Assembly (NCBI RefSeq): GCF_039655865.1
Contig: NZ_JBBYXL010000005.1
Location: 124,001 to 188,000, forward strand
Direction: 5' to 3'
DNA: 64,000 nt
Source of the DNA: Prosthecobacter sp. SYSU 5D2
GTDB lineage: Bacteria; Verrucomicrobiota; Verrucomicrobiia; Verrucomicrobiales; Verrucomicrobiaceae
Shown: in pieces, positions 56,845-64,000 of the stretch
Layout of the letters: the number at the start of each line of letters is the position of its first letter
Position numbering within the stretch: position 1 is the stretch's first letter
Program-made: the position numbers and the translations under genes
Notes under the pieces: model-generated
Databases searched by the model: none
Told to the model about the DNA's origin: nothing
The model's input: only the letters and a program-made list of their open reading frames with translations

Positions 56845-59800
56845 TTACTGACAAGCCTCACAAGTCCCGCCGTTGCGCATGGCTTCGAGGGAACAAGCCT
56901 GGATCTGCTCTTCGGTGTAGGAGGCGGCTTTAGCCGTTGAATCCTGGCCGACGATGCCGCGCATTTCCTTTTTCACTTCGACATCGGCTTTTTCGATGTT
57001 GGAGGCGGAGCGGGTGCGGAGGTAGTAGGTGGTTTTGAGGCCTTTGCGCCAGGCACCGCGATACATGTGGGAGAGGGTGCGCATGTCGCTTTCGCCACAG
57101 AAGAGGTTCACAGATTGGGACTGGTCGATCCACTTCTGGCGGCGGGCAGCGGAATCAATGAGCCAGCTCCAGTCAATGCTGAAGGCGGTGGCGTAGCGGC
57201 GCTTGAGGTCCACGGGGATCTCTTCAATGCCTTCGATCTCGCCGTCCATGTACTTCAGCTTGTTCTGGATGTCGGGGGTCCAGAGGCCGCGTTTTTTGAG
57301 GTCGCGGATGAGGTAGGGGTTCAGGAGCATGAAGTCGCCGGAGAGGTTGGACTTCACGAGCATGTTGCTCATGAGGGGCTCGATGCAGGGGCTGGAGCCC
57401 ATGATGTTGGAAATCGTGGCCGTGGGGGCGATGGCGAGGACGTTGCTGTTACGCATGCCGTGCTTGGCGATCTTGGCGCGCAGGGCGCTCCAGTCCATCT
57501 TGCCGCCACGGGGCACATCAATTTCCAAACCGCGCTCCTGGGCGAGGAGGTCCACGGTGTCCTGGGGGAGGAGGCCGCGGTCCCACTTGCTGCCTTTGTA
57601 GGTGGAGTAGGTGCCTTTTTCGGCGGCGACATCACTGCTGGCCTCATAGGCGTAATAGGCGACGGCTTCCATGAATTCGTCATTGAACTCGACGGCTTCT
57701 TTGGAGGCGAAGGCGATGCCTTTCCGGTAGAGGGCGTACTGCAGGCCCATGACGCCGAGGCCGATGGGGCGGTGGCGGGTGTTGGACAGGCGGGCGGCCT
57801 CGGTGGGGTAGAAGTTGATGTCAATGACGTTATCCAGCATGCGCACGGCGGTGCGGATGGTCTCGCGCAGCTTGGTGTGGTCAATGTTGCCGGCATCGTC
57901 CAGGTGGTTGTCAATGAGGACGGAGCCGAGGTTGCAGACGGCGGTTTCATCGGCGCTGGTGTTCAGCGTGATCTCGGTGCAGAGGTTGCTGCTGTGGATG
58001 ACGCCGACGTGGTCCTGCGGGCTGCGGACGTTGCAAGGATCCTTGAAGGTGATCCAGGGGTGGCCGGTCTCGAAGATGGACTTGAGCATCTTTTTCCAGA
58101 GGTCCAGCGCCTCGACCTCGCGGCCGAAGATTTTGCCGGCCTTGGCGAGGGCTTCGTATTCGGTGTAGCGTTTTTCGAAGGCGGAGCCGTAGAGCTCGTG
58201 GAGGTCTGAGACTTCGTTGGCGCGGAAGAGGGTCCAGGTGCCGCGGGACTCCATGCGCTTCATGAAGAGATCGGGAATCCAGTTGGCGGTGTTGAGGTCG
58301 TGGGTGCGGCGGCGTTCGTCGCCGGTGTTCACGCGGAGCTGGAGGAAGTCCTCAATGTCGTTATGCCACACTTCCAGGTAGGCGCAGCCGGAGCCGCGAC
58401 GTTTGCCGCCCTGGTTGACGGCGATGAGCTGGTCATTGTGGAGCTTGAGGAAGGGAATGACGCCCTGGCTTTCACCATTGGTGCCTTTGATGTAACCGCC
58501 GGTGCCGCGCACGCTGGTCCAGGAGCCGCCGAGGCCGCCGGCCCATTTGGACAGGAAGGCGTTTTCCGCGATGCCTCGGATCATGATGGACTCGATGCTG
58601 TCATCCACTTTGTAGAGGTAGCAGGAGCTGAGCTGGCTGTGCAGGGTGCCGCTATTAAAGAGGGTAGGCGTGCTGGAGCAGAAACGGCGGCCTTTGTACA
58701 ACTTGTACAGGGCGATGATTTTATCCTCGGGGTTTTCCTTTTCCTGAATGCAGAGGCCCATGGCGACGCGCATCCAGAAGAGCTGAGGTGCCTCCAGCCG
58801 CTTGCTGGGCTTGATCTTCTTGTCCACGATCAAATAACGGTCGTAGAGGGTCTGGATGCCGAGGAAGTCGAAGTCGAGATCGGCGGTGGGCTCCAGGGCC
58901 TCGGCGAGTTTGTCGAGGTCGTACTCAAGCAGGCGGGGGCTGATGCGATCAATCTCCACGCCACGGGCGAGGTTGCGGCGGAAGGCGCGGCGATGGAAGT
59001 CGCGAAGGGCCTCAATGCCGTCTTTGACGATGTCCCAGCCGAGGACTTCCTCATAAATGTAGCTGAGGCGGATGCGGGCGGCGAACTTGGCAAAGTCCGC
59101 GTCCTTTTGCATCAGGGTCTTGGCATTGAGGATGACGGTCTGCTTCAGGTGCTCCAGCGTGATGTCGGAATTCAGCGAGCGGCGGAGCTCCATCTCGATC
59201 TCGTTGCGGGTGAGGCAGAGGTCCAGACCGAGCATGGCGAAATCGATGCGCTTTTTGAGGTCCTGACCGTCCCAGAAGAAGGTCTCGGTAGGGCTGGAGC
59301 GGACGACGATGAGGGCCTGCTGGTCGTGGTCGGCCTGGCTGAGGGTCTCGGCGACTTCATCATCCAGCTCGCGCATTTTGGAGCGGAGGGCACGGTACTG
59401 GATGTAGGCGCGGGCGACTTTGAAGAAGCCCTGTTTCATGAGCTCTTCCTCGACGATGTTCTGCACGTCCTCGATGTGCATGAACTGCTTGTTTTCCTCG
59501 GCCACAAAGCGGCTGACGGATTCGGCCACCTGGACGGCAGGGGATGAATCCATCTCCATGGAGAGGAAGGCTTTGCGCACGGCGATCTCGATCTTGTTAT
59601 GGTTCCAAGGGACGAGCTGGCCGCTGCGGCGGATGACTTTGGTGCTCACGATGAGGGGCTGCGGCAGGTTGTTATCGGCAAGGCTATCGTATTCCGTACG
59701 TTTGCGGCGCTCGGCAAGACTGCGGGCGACGTCGTGGGCATTGTGGCGGACGAGGGCGCGCTCGATGCAATGGTAGATGTCCTTGCCGCTGAGGATGCCG

Positions 59801-60144
59801 GTGGCATCGCCGCTGCCGGAGATCTGGGAGGTGCGCTGCTGAAGCTCATCGGCCACGGCGCGGGAGATGGTCTGGACGAGCTGCTGGTTCTTCTCGTTGT
59901 AGATGTCGCTCTCCTTTTGGCGGGCCATGAAGAGATCCGCCAAGGCGGAGCCAACGGTATCGGCGATCTCACCCATGTCGAAATCGCGCTCGTCGCCGCC
60001 GACGTGGACCTTGATGGCGGAGGCGGCGGTGGAATCGGCGATACCGGCGGTCCACGCACTCCATTCGAAGCGCGGCTTTTGGTCTTTGGGGGTGTGGGCA
60101 ACCCTTTTGAGTTCCTTGTCTTCGTGGAGCAGGTTCTTGATCAT
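56845..60144 (-). CDS. nrdA: Ribonucleoside-diphosphate reductase, large subunit
   Basis: A 1099-residue class I alpha subunit that reduces ribonucleotides. An N-terminal part (about 40-150) looks like a degenerate ATP-cone, a clear ATP-cone lies at about 164-255 (VIRRSGQLVPWNHNKIEIAV), and a further cone-like region lies at about 276-360. The catalytic barrel has the first redox Cys in QLSSCYLYKVDDS, the N-C-E motif in SNLCTEITLNTS, the second Cys in AVCNLGSVLIDN and ANNED-type sequence later. The C-terminus GGTCEACQ carries the CxxC that exchanges electrons with thioredoxin. It lies 118 bp downstream of nrdB. The multiple ATP-cones recall chlamydial enzymes. Confidence 0.95.
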   Translation of the reverse strand: MIKNLLHEDKELKRVAHTPKDQKPRFEWSAWTAGIADSTAASAIKVHVGGDERDFDMGEIADTVGSALADLFMARQKESDIYNEKNQQLVQTISRAVADELQQRTSQISGSGDATGILSGKDIYHCIERALVRHNAHDVARSLAERRKRTEYDSLADNNLPQPLIVSTKVIRRSGQLVPWNHNKIEIAVRKAFLSMEMDSSPAVQVAESVSRFVAEENKQFMHIEDVQNIVEEELMKQGFFKVARAYIQYRALRSKMRELDDEVAETLSQADHDQQALIVVRSSPTETFFWDGQDLKKRIDFAMLGLDLCLTRNEIEMELRRSLNSDITLEHLKQTVILNAKTLMQKDADFAKFAARIRLSYIYEEVLGWDIVKDGIEALRDFHRRAFRRNLARGVEIDRISPRLLEYDLDKLAEALEPTADLDFDFLGIQTLYDRYLIVDKKIKPSKRLEAPQLFWMRVAMGLCIQEKENPEDKIIALYKLYKGRRFCSSTPTLFNSGTLHSQLSSCYLYKVDDSIESIMIRGIAENAFLSKWAGGLGGSWTSVRGTGGYIKGTNGESQGVIPFLKLHNDQLIAVNQGGKRRGSGCAYLEVWHNDIEDFLQLRVNTGDERRRTHDLNTANWIPDLFMKRMESRGTWTLFRANEVSDLHELYGSAFEKRYTEYEALAKAGKIFGREVEALDLWKKMLKSIFETGHPWITFKDPCNVRSPQDHVGVIHSSNLCTEITLNTSADETAVCNLGSVLIDNHLDDAGNIDHTKLRETIRTAVRMLDNVIDINFYPTEAARLSNTRHRPIGLGVMGLQYALYRKGIAFASKEAVEFNDEFMEAVAYYAYEASSDVAAEKGTYSTYKGSKWDRGLLPQDTVDLLAQERGLEIDVPRGGKMDWSALRAKIAKHGMRNSNVLAIAPTATISNIMGSSPCIEPLMSNMLVKSNLSGDFMLLNPYLIRDLKKRGLWTPDIQNKLKYMDGEIEGIEEIPVDLKRRYATAFSIDWSWLIDSAARRQKWIDQSQSVNLFCGESDMRTLSHMYRGAWRKGLKTTYYLRTRSASNIEKADVEVKKEMRGIVGQDSTAKAASYTEEQIQACSLEAMRNGGTCEACQ

Positions 60145-60262
60145 GGCGGGAGCGGGAGTGGAATTAATTAACGGAAGCGAGGCAATGGAGCGGATGGAAA
60201 CCCTGCACTGGAGGATTCCAGCGGAGGCTTTCCGTTCAGCGGGTGTGGAAAACGGGAGAGGC

Positions 60263-61345
60263 TTACAGATCGTCGTCGGAGCAGGCGGCGAGGGCGGAGG
60301 ACTTCTGGTAATCCGTGACCTTGCCTTCGAAGAAGTTCTGCTCCTTGCGGACGTCCATCATCTCCGCCAGCCAGGGGAGAGGATTGGTGACGCCGGGGTT
60401 CAGAGCCGGGAGGCCGCAGCCGGCGAGGCGGCGGTCGGCGATGAAGTCCGTGTAAAGCTCAAACTCGGCGGCGCTGAGGCCGACGGCGTTCACGGGGAGG
60501 CAGTCGCGGATGAATTCTTTTTCCAGGGAGACGGCCTCGCGCATGGTCTCGACGAGGTCCTGGCGGAACTCAGCGGTCCAGATGTCCGGGTTTTCCTCAA
60601 TGAGGTCCATGAACAGGTTGCGGAAGACTTCGATGTGGTTGGATTCATCCCGCAGGGTATAGCGGAACATCTGGCCGATGCCGGGGAACTTGTTCTGCCG
60701 GTAGAGGCTGAGGATCATGCCGAAGAGGCCGTAGAACTGGGTGCCCTCCATGCACTGGCCGAAGACGAAGATGTTTTTGGCCAGGAGCTGCTTGTTCTCC
60801 AGCTTGGTGAGGTCCAGGTCGCGGCGGAGATTGTTGGAATGCTTCGTCACGAACTCGTTTTTCTTCACGATCGTGGGGATCTGCTCGAACATGGCCTCGC
60901 ACTCATGGGGATTGATGCCCAGGCTGGAGATCATATAGAGGAGGGAATCCGCGTGGATGTTTTCCTCGTGGGCATGACGGCCCAGGACGAGCTTCAGCTC
61001 CGGGGCGGTGACGAGCTCGCGGACGACGTGCTGGACATTGTCACCGACGATGCCTTCCGCTGCGCTGAAGTAACCGATGCCCATCATGATGATCCAGCGC
61101 TCATTCTGGGAGACATCATGGGAACGCCACTGCTCCACGTCTTTCTGCATCTGGATGTCCTCAGGCTCCCAATGGTTGGCCTTCATGATGCGATAAAGAT
61201 CGTATGCCCACTGATATTTAAGGGGCAGAAGGTTAAAAGTCATGGTCTGGCGGCCATTGATGACTTTTTTGGCGGCGAAGGCCTCTTCGGCCTTGTCCTG
61301 GTCCAGTTTGAACTCGCGGGAACCGATTTTATAGATTTTATCCAT
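60263..61345 (-). CDS. nrdB: Ribonucleotide reductase small subunit lacking the radical tyrosine
   Basis: A 360-residue R2 protein. All six metal ligands are present: Glu97 (SAAEGIVGDN), Glu128 and His131 (HEENIHADSLLY), Glu200 (QCMEGTQFYG), Glu234 and His237 (RDESNHIEVF). The first ligand is Glu, not the usual Asp. The residue four after His131, where class Ia/Ib enzymes carry the radical Tyr, is Leu135. Chlamydia trachomatis (class Ic, Mn/Fe) has Phe there and also Glu as first ligand. So this is a tyrosine-less R2 of the Ic or a related metal-radical class. C-terminus ACSDDDL is the likely alpha-binding tail. It precedes nrdA; NrdR-like boxes lie upstream. Confidence 0.95.
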   Translation of the reverse strand: MDKIYKIGSREFKLDQDKAEEAFAAKKVINGRQTMTFNLLPLKYQWAYDLYRIMKANHWEPEDIQMQKDVEQWRSHDVSQNERWIIMMGIGYFSAAEGIVGDNVQHVVRELVTAPELKLVLGRHAHEENIHADSLLYMISSLGINPHECEAMFEQIPTIVKKNEFVTKHSNNLRRDLDLTKLENKQLLAKNIFVFGQCMEGTQFYGLFGMILSLYRQNKFPGIGQMFRYTLRDESNHIEVFRNLFMDLIEENPDIWTAEFRQDLVETMREAVSLEKEFIRDCLPVNAVGLSAAEFELYTDFIADRRLAGCGLPALNPGVTNPLPWLAEMMDVRKEQNFFEGKVTDYQKSSALAACSDDDL

Positions 61346-61423
61346 GTTTAAGCAGAATAGGGTTGAGAAGTGCGGAAGGGTTGAAGGGAGAGGGATACGA
61401 CCGAAAAAGGGGCGGGAGACGTT

Positions 61424-61472
61424 ATACTAGATATAGCGCGGGCCGGGGTCGAGTATGCACTACATCTTGTGT
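61424..61472 (-). promoter_or_regulatory. Pair of NrdR-like boxes upstream of nrdBA
   Basis: Two near-matches to the NrdR box (ACACTATATATAGTGT type): ATACTAGATATAGCGC (61424-61439) and GCACTACATCTTGTGT (61457-61472, read on the minus strand as ACACAAGATGTAGTGC). Box-to-box distance is 33 bp, close to the usual three helical turns. They lie 80-130 bp before the nrdB ATG, in the 435-bp gap 61346-61780, which otherwise holds no gene I can name. Confidence 0.6.
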
Positions 61473-61634
61473 AGGGCGAGAATTTTTTGCCATCGAGACG
61501 CGTTCCAAATGTTTCACAACGCAGCGGCAAGCGTTCCACAGGAATATAATTTTTTCTGCGTTAAAATGGCGGAATTGGCACGCAAATGCGTGAAAATTCT
61601 CAACTGTGATAGATTTCCTTCAAAACCAACGGAT

Positions 61635-61643
61635 TGTGAATAA
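61635..61643 (-). promoter_or_regulatory. Single DnaA-box-like 9-mer
   Basis: TTATTCACA on the minus strand matches TTATNCACA exactly. One box alone is weak evidence; it lies in the nrdBA/secG divergent region, and nrd genes are controlled by DnaA in some bacteria. Confidence 0.25.
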
Positions 61644-61780
61644 CTCGGACGCGAAGAGCTAAAAATGACTTTTTCGTCACTTCGGTCCGTAAAAAAAGAA
61701 GGCGCAGAAGCGTCCGCCGAACGGGGAGTGAGAGAAGCCGCTTGCCAAATAAGCGTCATCCCCCATATTCGCCGCCCCTT

Positions 61781-62449
61781 ATGGACATTTTGATTGGCAT
61801 TCTGACAGTGGTCGAGGTTCTTGTGTGCCTCCTCCTCATTCTCATCGTTCTCATGCAGCGCCCGCGGCAGGAGGGCCTTGGAGCCTCGTTTGGTGACGGG
61901 ATGATGTCCCAAATCGCCGGAGCGCAGACGACGAATGTGCTGCAGAAGTTCACGGTGTATCTGGCCGTGGCCCTTTTCATCCTGACGCTGAGCCTGGCCA
62001 TGCTGGTCTCCCGCAAGCAGTCCCAGAAAAGCGGAACGCGCCTGTTTGATGCGCCGCCCCCGGCTGCTGCGCCTGCTGAAGCTGCCCCAGCCGTGACTTC
62101 TGAACCTGCCGCCGTGGTGCCAGATGCAAAACCTGCTGACGAGGCTGCCAAGGAAGTGACGCCTGCAGAGGCAGCGAAGAAAGATCCCGCTGAAGCCAAG
62201 GCAGTGGAGCCGAGCGCTCCGGCCAAACCGCTGCTTGAAGCCGCCAAGGAAGAGAAACCTGCGGATGCCGCACCGGCCGCTCCCGCACCGGCTCCCGCAC
62301 CAGCGATGAAGGAACCGTCCGCCGAGACCCCTGCCCCAGCACCTGTTTCCCCTGCCCCAGCACCTGTTTCCCCTGCCCCTTCCCCAACACCTGCCGAGCC
62401 AGCCCCTGCTGCCCCGGCCCCGGCAACTCCTGCCGCCCCTCAACCCTAA
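61781..62449 (+). CDS. secG: SecG with long Ala/Pro/Glu-rich C-terminal extension
   Basis: A 222-residue protein. ATG 61781 gives the SecG opening MDILIGILTVVEVLVCLLLI then LIVLMQRPRQEGLGASFGDG, the conserved loop, and the second helix FTVYLAVALFILTLSLAML. Ordinary SecG ends near residue 75-110; here about 130 further residues follow, almost entirely Ala, Pro, Glu, Lys and Val. The tail contains a perfect 21-bp tandem duplication (62330-62350 and 62351-62371, PAPAPVS). Its role is unknown; a disordered cytoplasmic tail on the translocon accessory subunit is inferred. An M23 peptidase gene follows after 29 bp. Confidence 0.88.
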   Translation: MDILIGILTVVEVLVCLLLILIVLMQRPRQEGLGASFGDGMMSQIAGAQTTNVLQKFTVYLAVALFILTLSLAMLVSRKQSQKSGTRLFDAPPPAAAPAEAAPAVTSEPAAVVPDAKPADEAAKEVTPAEAAKKDPAEAKAVEPSAPAKPLLEAAKEEKPADAAPAAPAPAPAPAMKEPSAETPAPAPVSPAPAPVSPAPSPTPAEPAPAAPAPATPAAPQP

Positions 62450-62478
62450 CCTGGCTCGTTATCCCCGAGCTACCAACC

Positions 62479-63339
62479 GTGTTTGATCGCCCCATGAACA
62501 GTGGCGGCTTAATCTTCGCCGCTATTTCCACAAACCGTGGTTCATGGTTTGCCGGATGGCTGGCGGCACTGGCCATGGTGGTTCTGTGCGGGCAGCTGCA
62601 AGCGGCAGGCTATGTCCGATGCCAGCTTGCTGACGGGTTTGATTTCCCCGTGGGGAAACCAAACGCGGACAGCTACTACAAATCCCGCGGCTACTGGCCT
62701 AACGGCCATCTGGGCGAGGACTGGAATGGCAAAGGCGGAGGGGACAGCGACCTGGGAGACCCCATTTATTCAACCGCAAGGGGTGTGGTGGTGATTTCCG
62801 AAAATGTCGGCGTGGGCTGGGGCAACTGCATCCTCATCCGCCACGCCTATCGGGATGCGACGGGGAAGATCGCCATGGTGGACAGCCTGTATGCGCATCT
62901 TCACCAGCGGATGGCGAAGGTGGGCCAGACGGTGGAGAAGGGTCAGCTTGTGGGTACCATGGGCGGGAACAACGGCATGTATCTGGTGCATCTGCACTTT
63001 GAAATGCGCAAAAACCTGCGCATCGGCATGAACCGCAGCCAGTTTGCCCGGGACAACAGCAATTACTACAGCCCCACGGATTTCATCAACAAACACCGGG
63101 TGCTGGCCACCAGCTTTCAAAAGTATCCGATTCCGCTGGGACTGTTTTCTCCGTATGGGCGGTCCGCCGCCGATGCTGGAAGCGGCGGGGACATTACTGT
63201 CCGTGTGCCCACCCTGCCGACGACAAGACCCAATCTGCCGGAAAGTGGTCCGTCTGCCGATGATGAGGACTTCTGGTCCAAACTGCGCACGCGGCTGAAG
63301 CAGGGCAAGATGACTGAAGGCGTGGACACACCTCCCTAA
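62479..63339 (+). CDS. M23 (LytM-type) metallopeptidase, secreted
   Basis: A 286-residue protein from GTG 62479, or 281 residues from ATG 62494; both keep a signal segment (WFAGWLAALAMVVLCGQLQA). The M23 zinc site is complete: first ligands in GHLGEDWNGKG (HxxxD) and the HxH in LVHLHFEMRK; GVVVISENVGVGWGNCILIR and GQLVGTMGGNNG are the usual flanking strands. It should cleave peptidoglycan cross-links or act as an amidase activator. The C-terminal 70 residues are Pro/Ser/Gly-rich and disordered. It lies 29 bp after secG. Confidence 0.88.
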   Translation: MFDRPMNSGGLIFAAISTNRGSWFAGWLAALAMVVLCGQLQAAGYVRCQLADGFDFPVGKPNADSYYKSRGYWPNGHLGEDWNGKGGGDSDLGDPIYSTARGVVVISENVGVGWGNCILIRHAYRDATGKIAMVDSLYAHLHQRMAKVGQTVEKGQLVGTMGGNNGMYLVHLHFEMRKNLRIGMNRSQFARDNSNYYSPTDFINKHRVLATSFQKYPIPLGLFSPYGRSAADAGSGGDITVRVPTLPTTRPNLPESGPSADDEDFWSKLRTRLKQGKMTEGVDTPP

Positions 63340-63372
63340 CGTTAACCGCTCCTGAAGCGATCAACTGTGGCC

Positions 63373-63993
63373 TCAAGGAGCCACCTTGGCCCACACGCCT
63401 TGCTTTTCCTCGCGGGCTTTGCGGCTCAGGGACATCAGCTCCGCCAGGTAAGTGGGCAGATCCCTGTTATCCCCTGGGAGGGAGGTTTCCACCCCGTCCA
63501 GCCGGGCGTAGCCTTTGCGCAACAGCAGGTCCATGAGATAAACGCGCTGCCCGTCCTCCCTGACAAAACGGATGAGGGCATAATAACGCAGGGTATTCGG
63601 CACGCGCTCCCAGCGGGTGAGCACCTCAAAGGGCCGGGTCTTCAGGAGCTCGGCGACGAATGCGGCGGCCTCCACCCCGGTGGAGGTGATGACCCGCTCA
63701 TTGGTGCGGCCAAAGTAACGCGCCTGGTCCGCCACCCGCTGGGGGTGGTTCATGCTGGCCTCCAGCGCATCCACAAAGTAGAGGACAAAGATGTGCTCTT
63801 CATTGCCGAGGCGGATGCGCAGCGTATCCGCCTCATTGGCGCGGCTTTCCACCAGGGTGGCACGCGGGAAGCTGAGAAACTTTTCTTCCACCGGGCGGGG
63901 ACGGCCACCTTCATCCGGCAGGGTTTCTCCCGGCACGCCCGCCAGCTTCACAGGCACGGCTGCAGGGGGCGCAGGGCGGCTTTCCTTTAGCAA
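63373..63993 (-). CDS. SNase-like (thermonuclease fold) protein, start possibly outside window
   Basis: At least 206 residues. The core resembles staphylococcal-nuclease-like domains: SFPRATLVESRANEADTLRI, HIFVLYFVDALEASMNHPQR, AAAFVAELLKTRPFEVLTRW, RVYLMDLLLRKGYARLDGVE and the family-type end LAELMSLSRKAREEKQGVWA. The usual Arg/Asp/Glu catalytic set is not clearly complete, so it may bind rather than cut nucleic acid. A TTG at 63993 can serve as start, but the frame continues to the window edge, so the N-terminus (possibly with a signal peptide) may be missing. It is convergent with the M23 gene. Confidence 0.7.
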   Translation of the reverse strand: MLKESRPAPPAAVPVKLAGVPGETLPDEGGRPRPVEEKFLSFPRATLVESRANEADTLRIRLGNEEHIFVLYFVDALEASMNHPQRVADQARYFGRTNERVITSTGVEAAAFVAELLKTRPFEVLTRWERVPNTLRYYALIRFVREDGQRVYLMDLLLRKGYARLDGVETSLPGDNRDLPTYLAELMSLSRKAREEKQGVWAKVAP

Positions 63994-64000
63994 GATGCCG

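Noticed and set aside
57067..59547. Two long plus-strand frames (380 and 415 codons) opposite nrdA
   Set aside because: They are mirror frames of a highly conserved gene; the translations are low-complexity Gly/Val/Glu/Asp strings with no family pattern.

Overview
The window reads as chromosomal DNA of a Verrucomicrobiota bacterium, most like the Verrucomicrobiaceae (Prosthecobacter/Verrucomicrobium type). The main evidence is a complete set of Verru_Chthon cassette proteins A, B, C and D around a giant protein with autotransporter-associated beta-strand repeats (PATR). Supporting evidence is a DUF1549/DUF1553 protein and a ribonucleotide reductase small subunit that lacks the radical tyrosine, as in chlamydiae. 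Most of the window is GC-rich; about 53.7-56.8 kb is visibly AT-richer.

Layout. 0-2 kb: minus-strand pair of a Cys-rich secreted protein and an HlyD-type adaptor, probably part of an exporter operon that continues off the left edge. 2.2-3.8 kb: DUF1549/DUF1553 protein. 3.8-6.9 kb: guaA and guaB (GMP synthesis), minus strand. 7.0-32.4 kb: the dominant feature, a minus-strand cluster in the order B - giant 5876-residue protein - A - C - D. The four cassette proteins look like the four minor pseudopilins of a type II secretion system (I, K, J and H type respectively), and the giant protein between them looks like their cargo. A promoter lies ahead of B and an intrinsic terminator between the giant gene and A. 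32.8-37.4 kb: livKHMGF branched-chain amino-acid ABC importer; LivH has no ATG/GTG/TTG that keeps its first helix. 37.6-42.1 kb: ABC exporter, a tiny membrane protein, a GlcD-type FAD oxidase and an overlapping ketosynthase. 42.2-43.7 kb: pyrR-pyrB. 44.0-44.7 kb: outer-membrane beta-barrel protein with a strong terminator. 44.8-48.3 kb: NHEJ operon, ku plus LigD split into a phosphoesterase-ligase gene and a polymerase gene. 48.3-49.1 kb: small membrane protein and rpsU (bS21).

49.4-56.8 kb is an accessory region: two membrane proteins, a zinc-ribbon protein, intact, truncated and decayed ParE/RelE-type toxin-antitoxin genes, a MITE-like repeat, REP-like hairpins, two IS110-family remnants forming a 135-bp direct repeat around an AT-rich secreted-protein gene, a Sel1-repeat protein and a HEPN-like protein. 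56.8-61.3 kb: nrdA and nrdB on the minus strand, with paired NrdR-like boxes upstream. 61.8-64.0 kb: SecG with a long Ala/Pro tail, an M23 metallopeptidase and an SNase-like protein that may run off the right edge.

No tRNA, rRNA or CRISPR array was seen. Positions and motifs come from reading the sequence and its translations; no database search was run, so family names are recognition calls.
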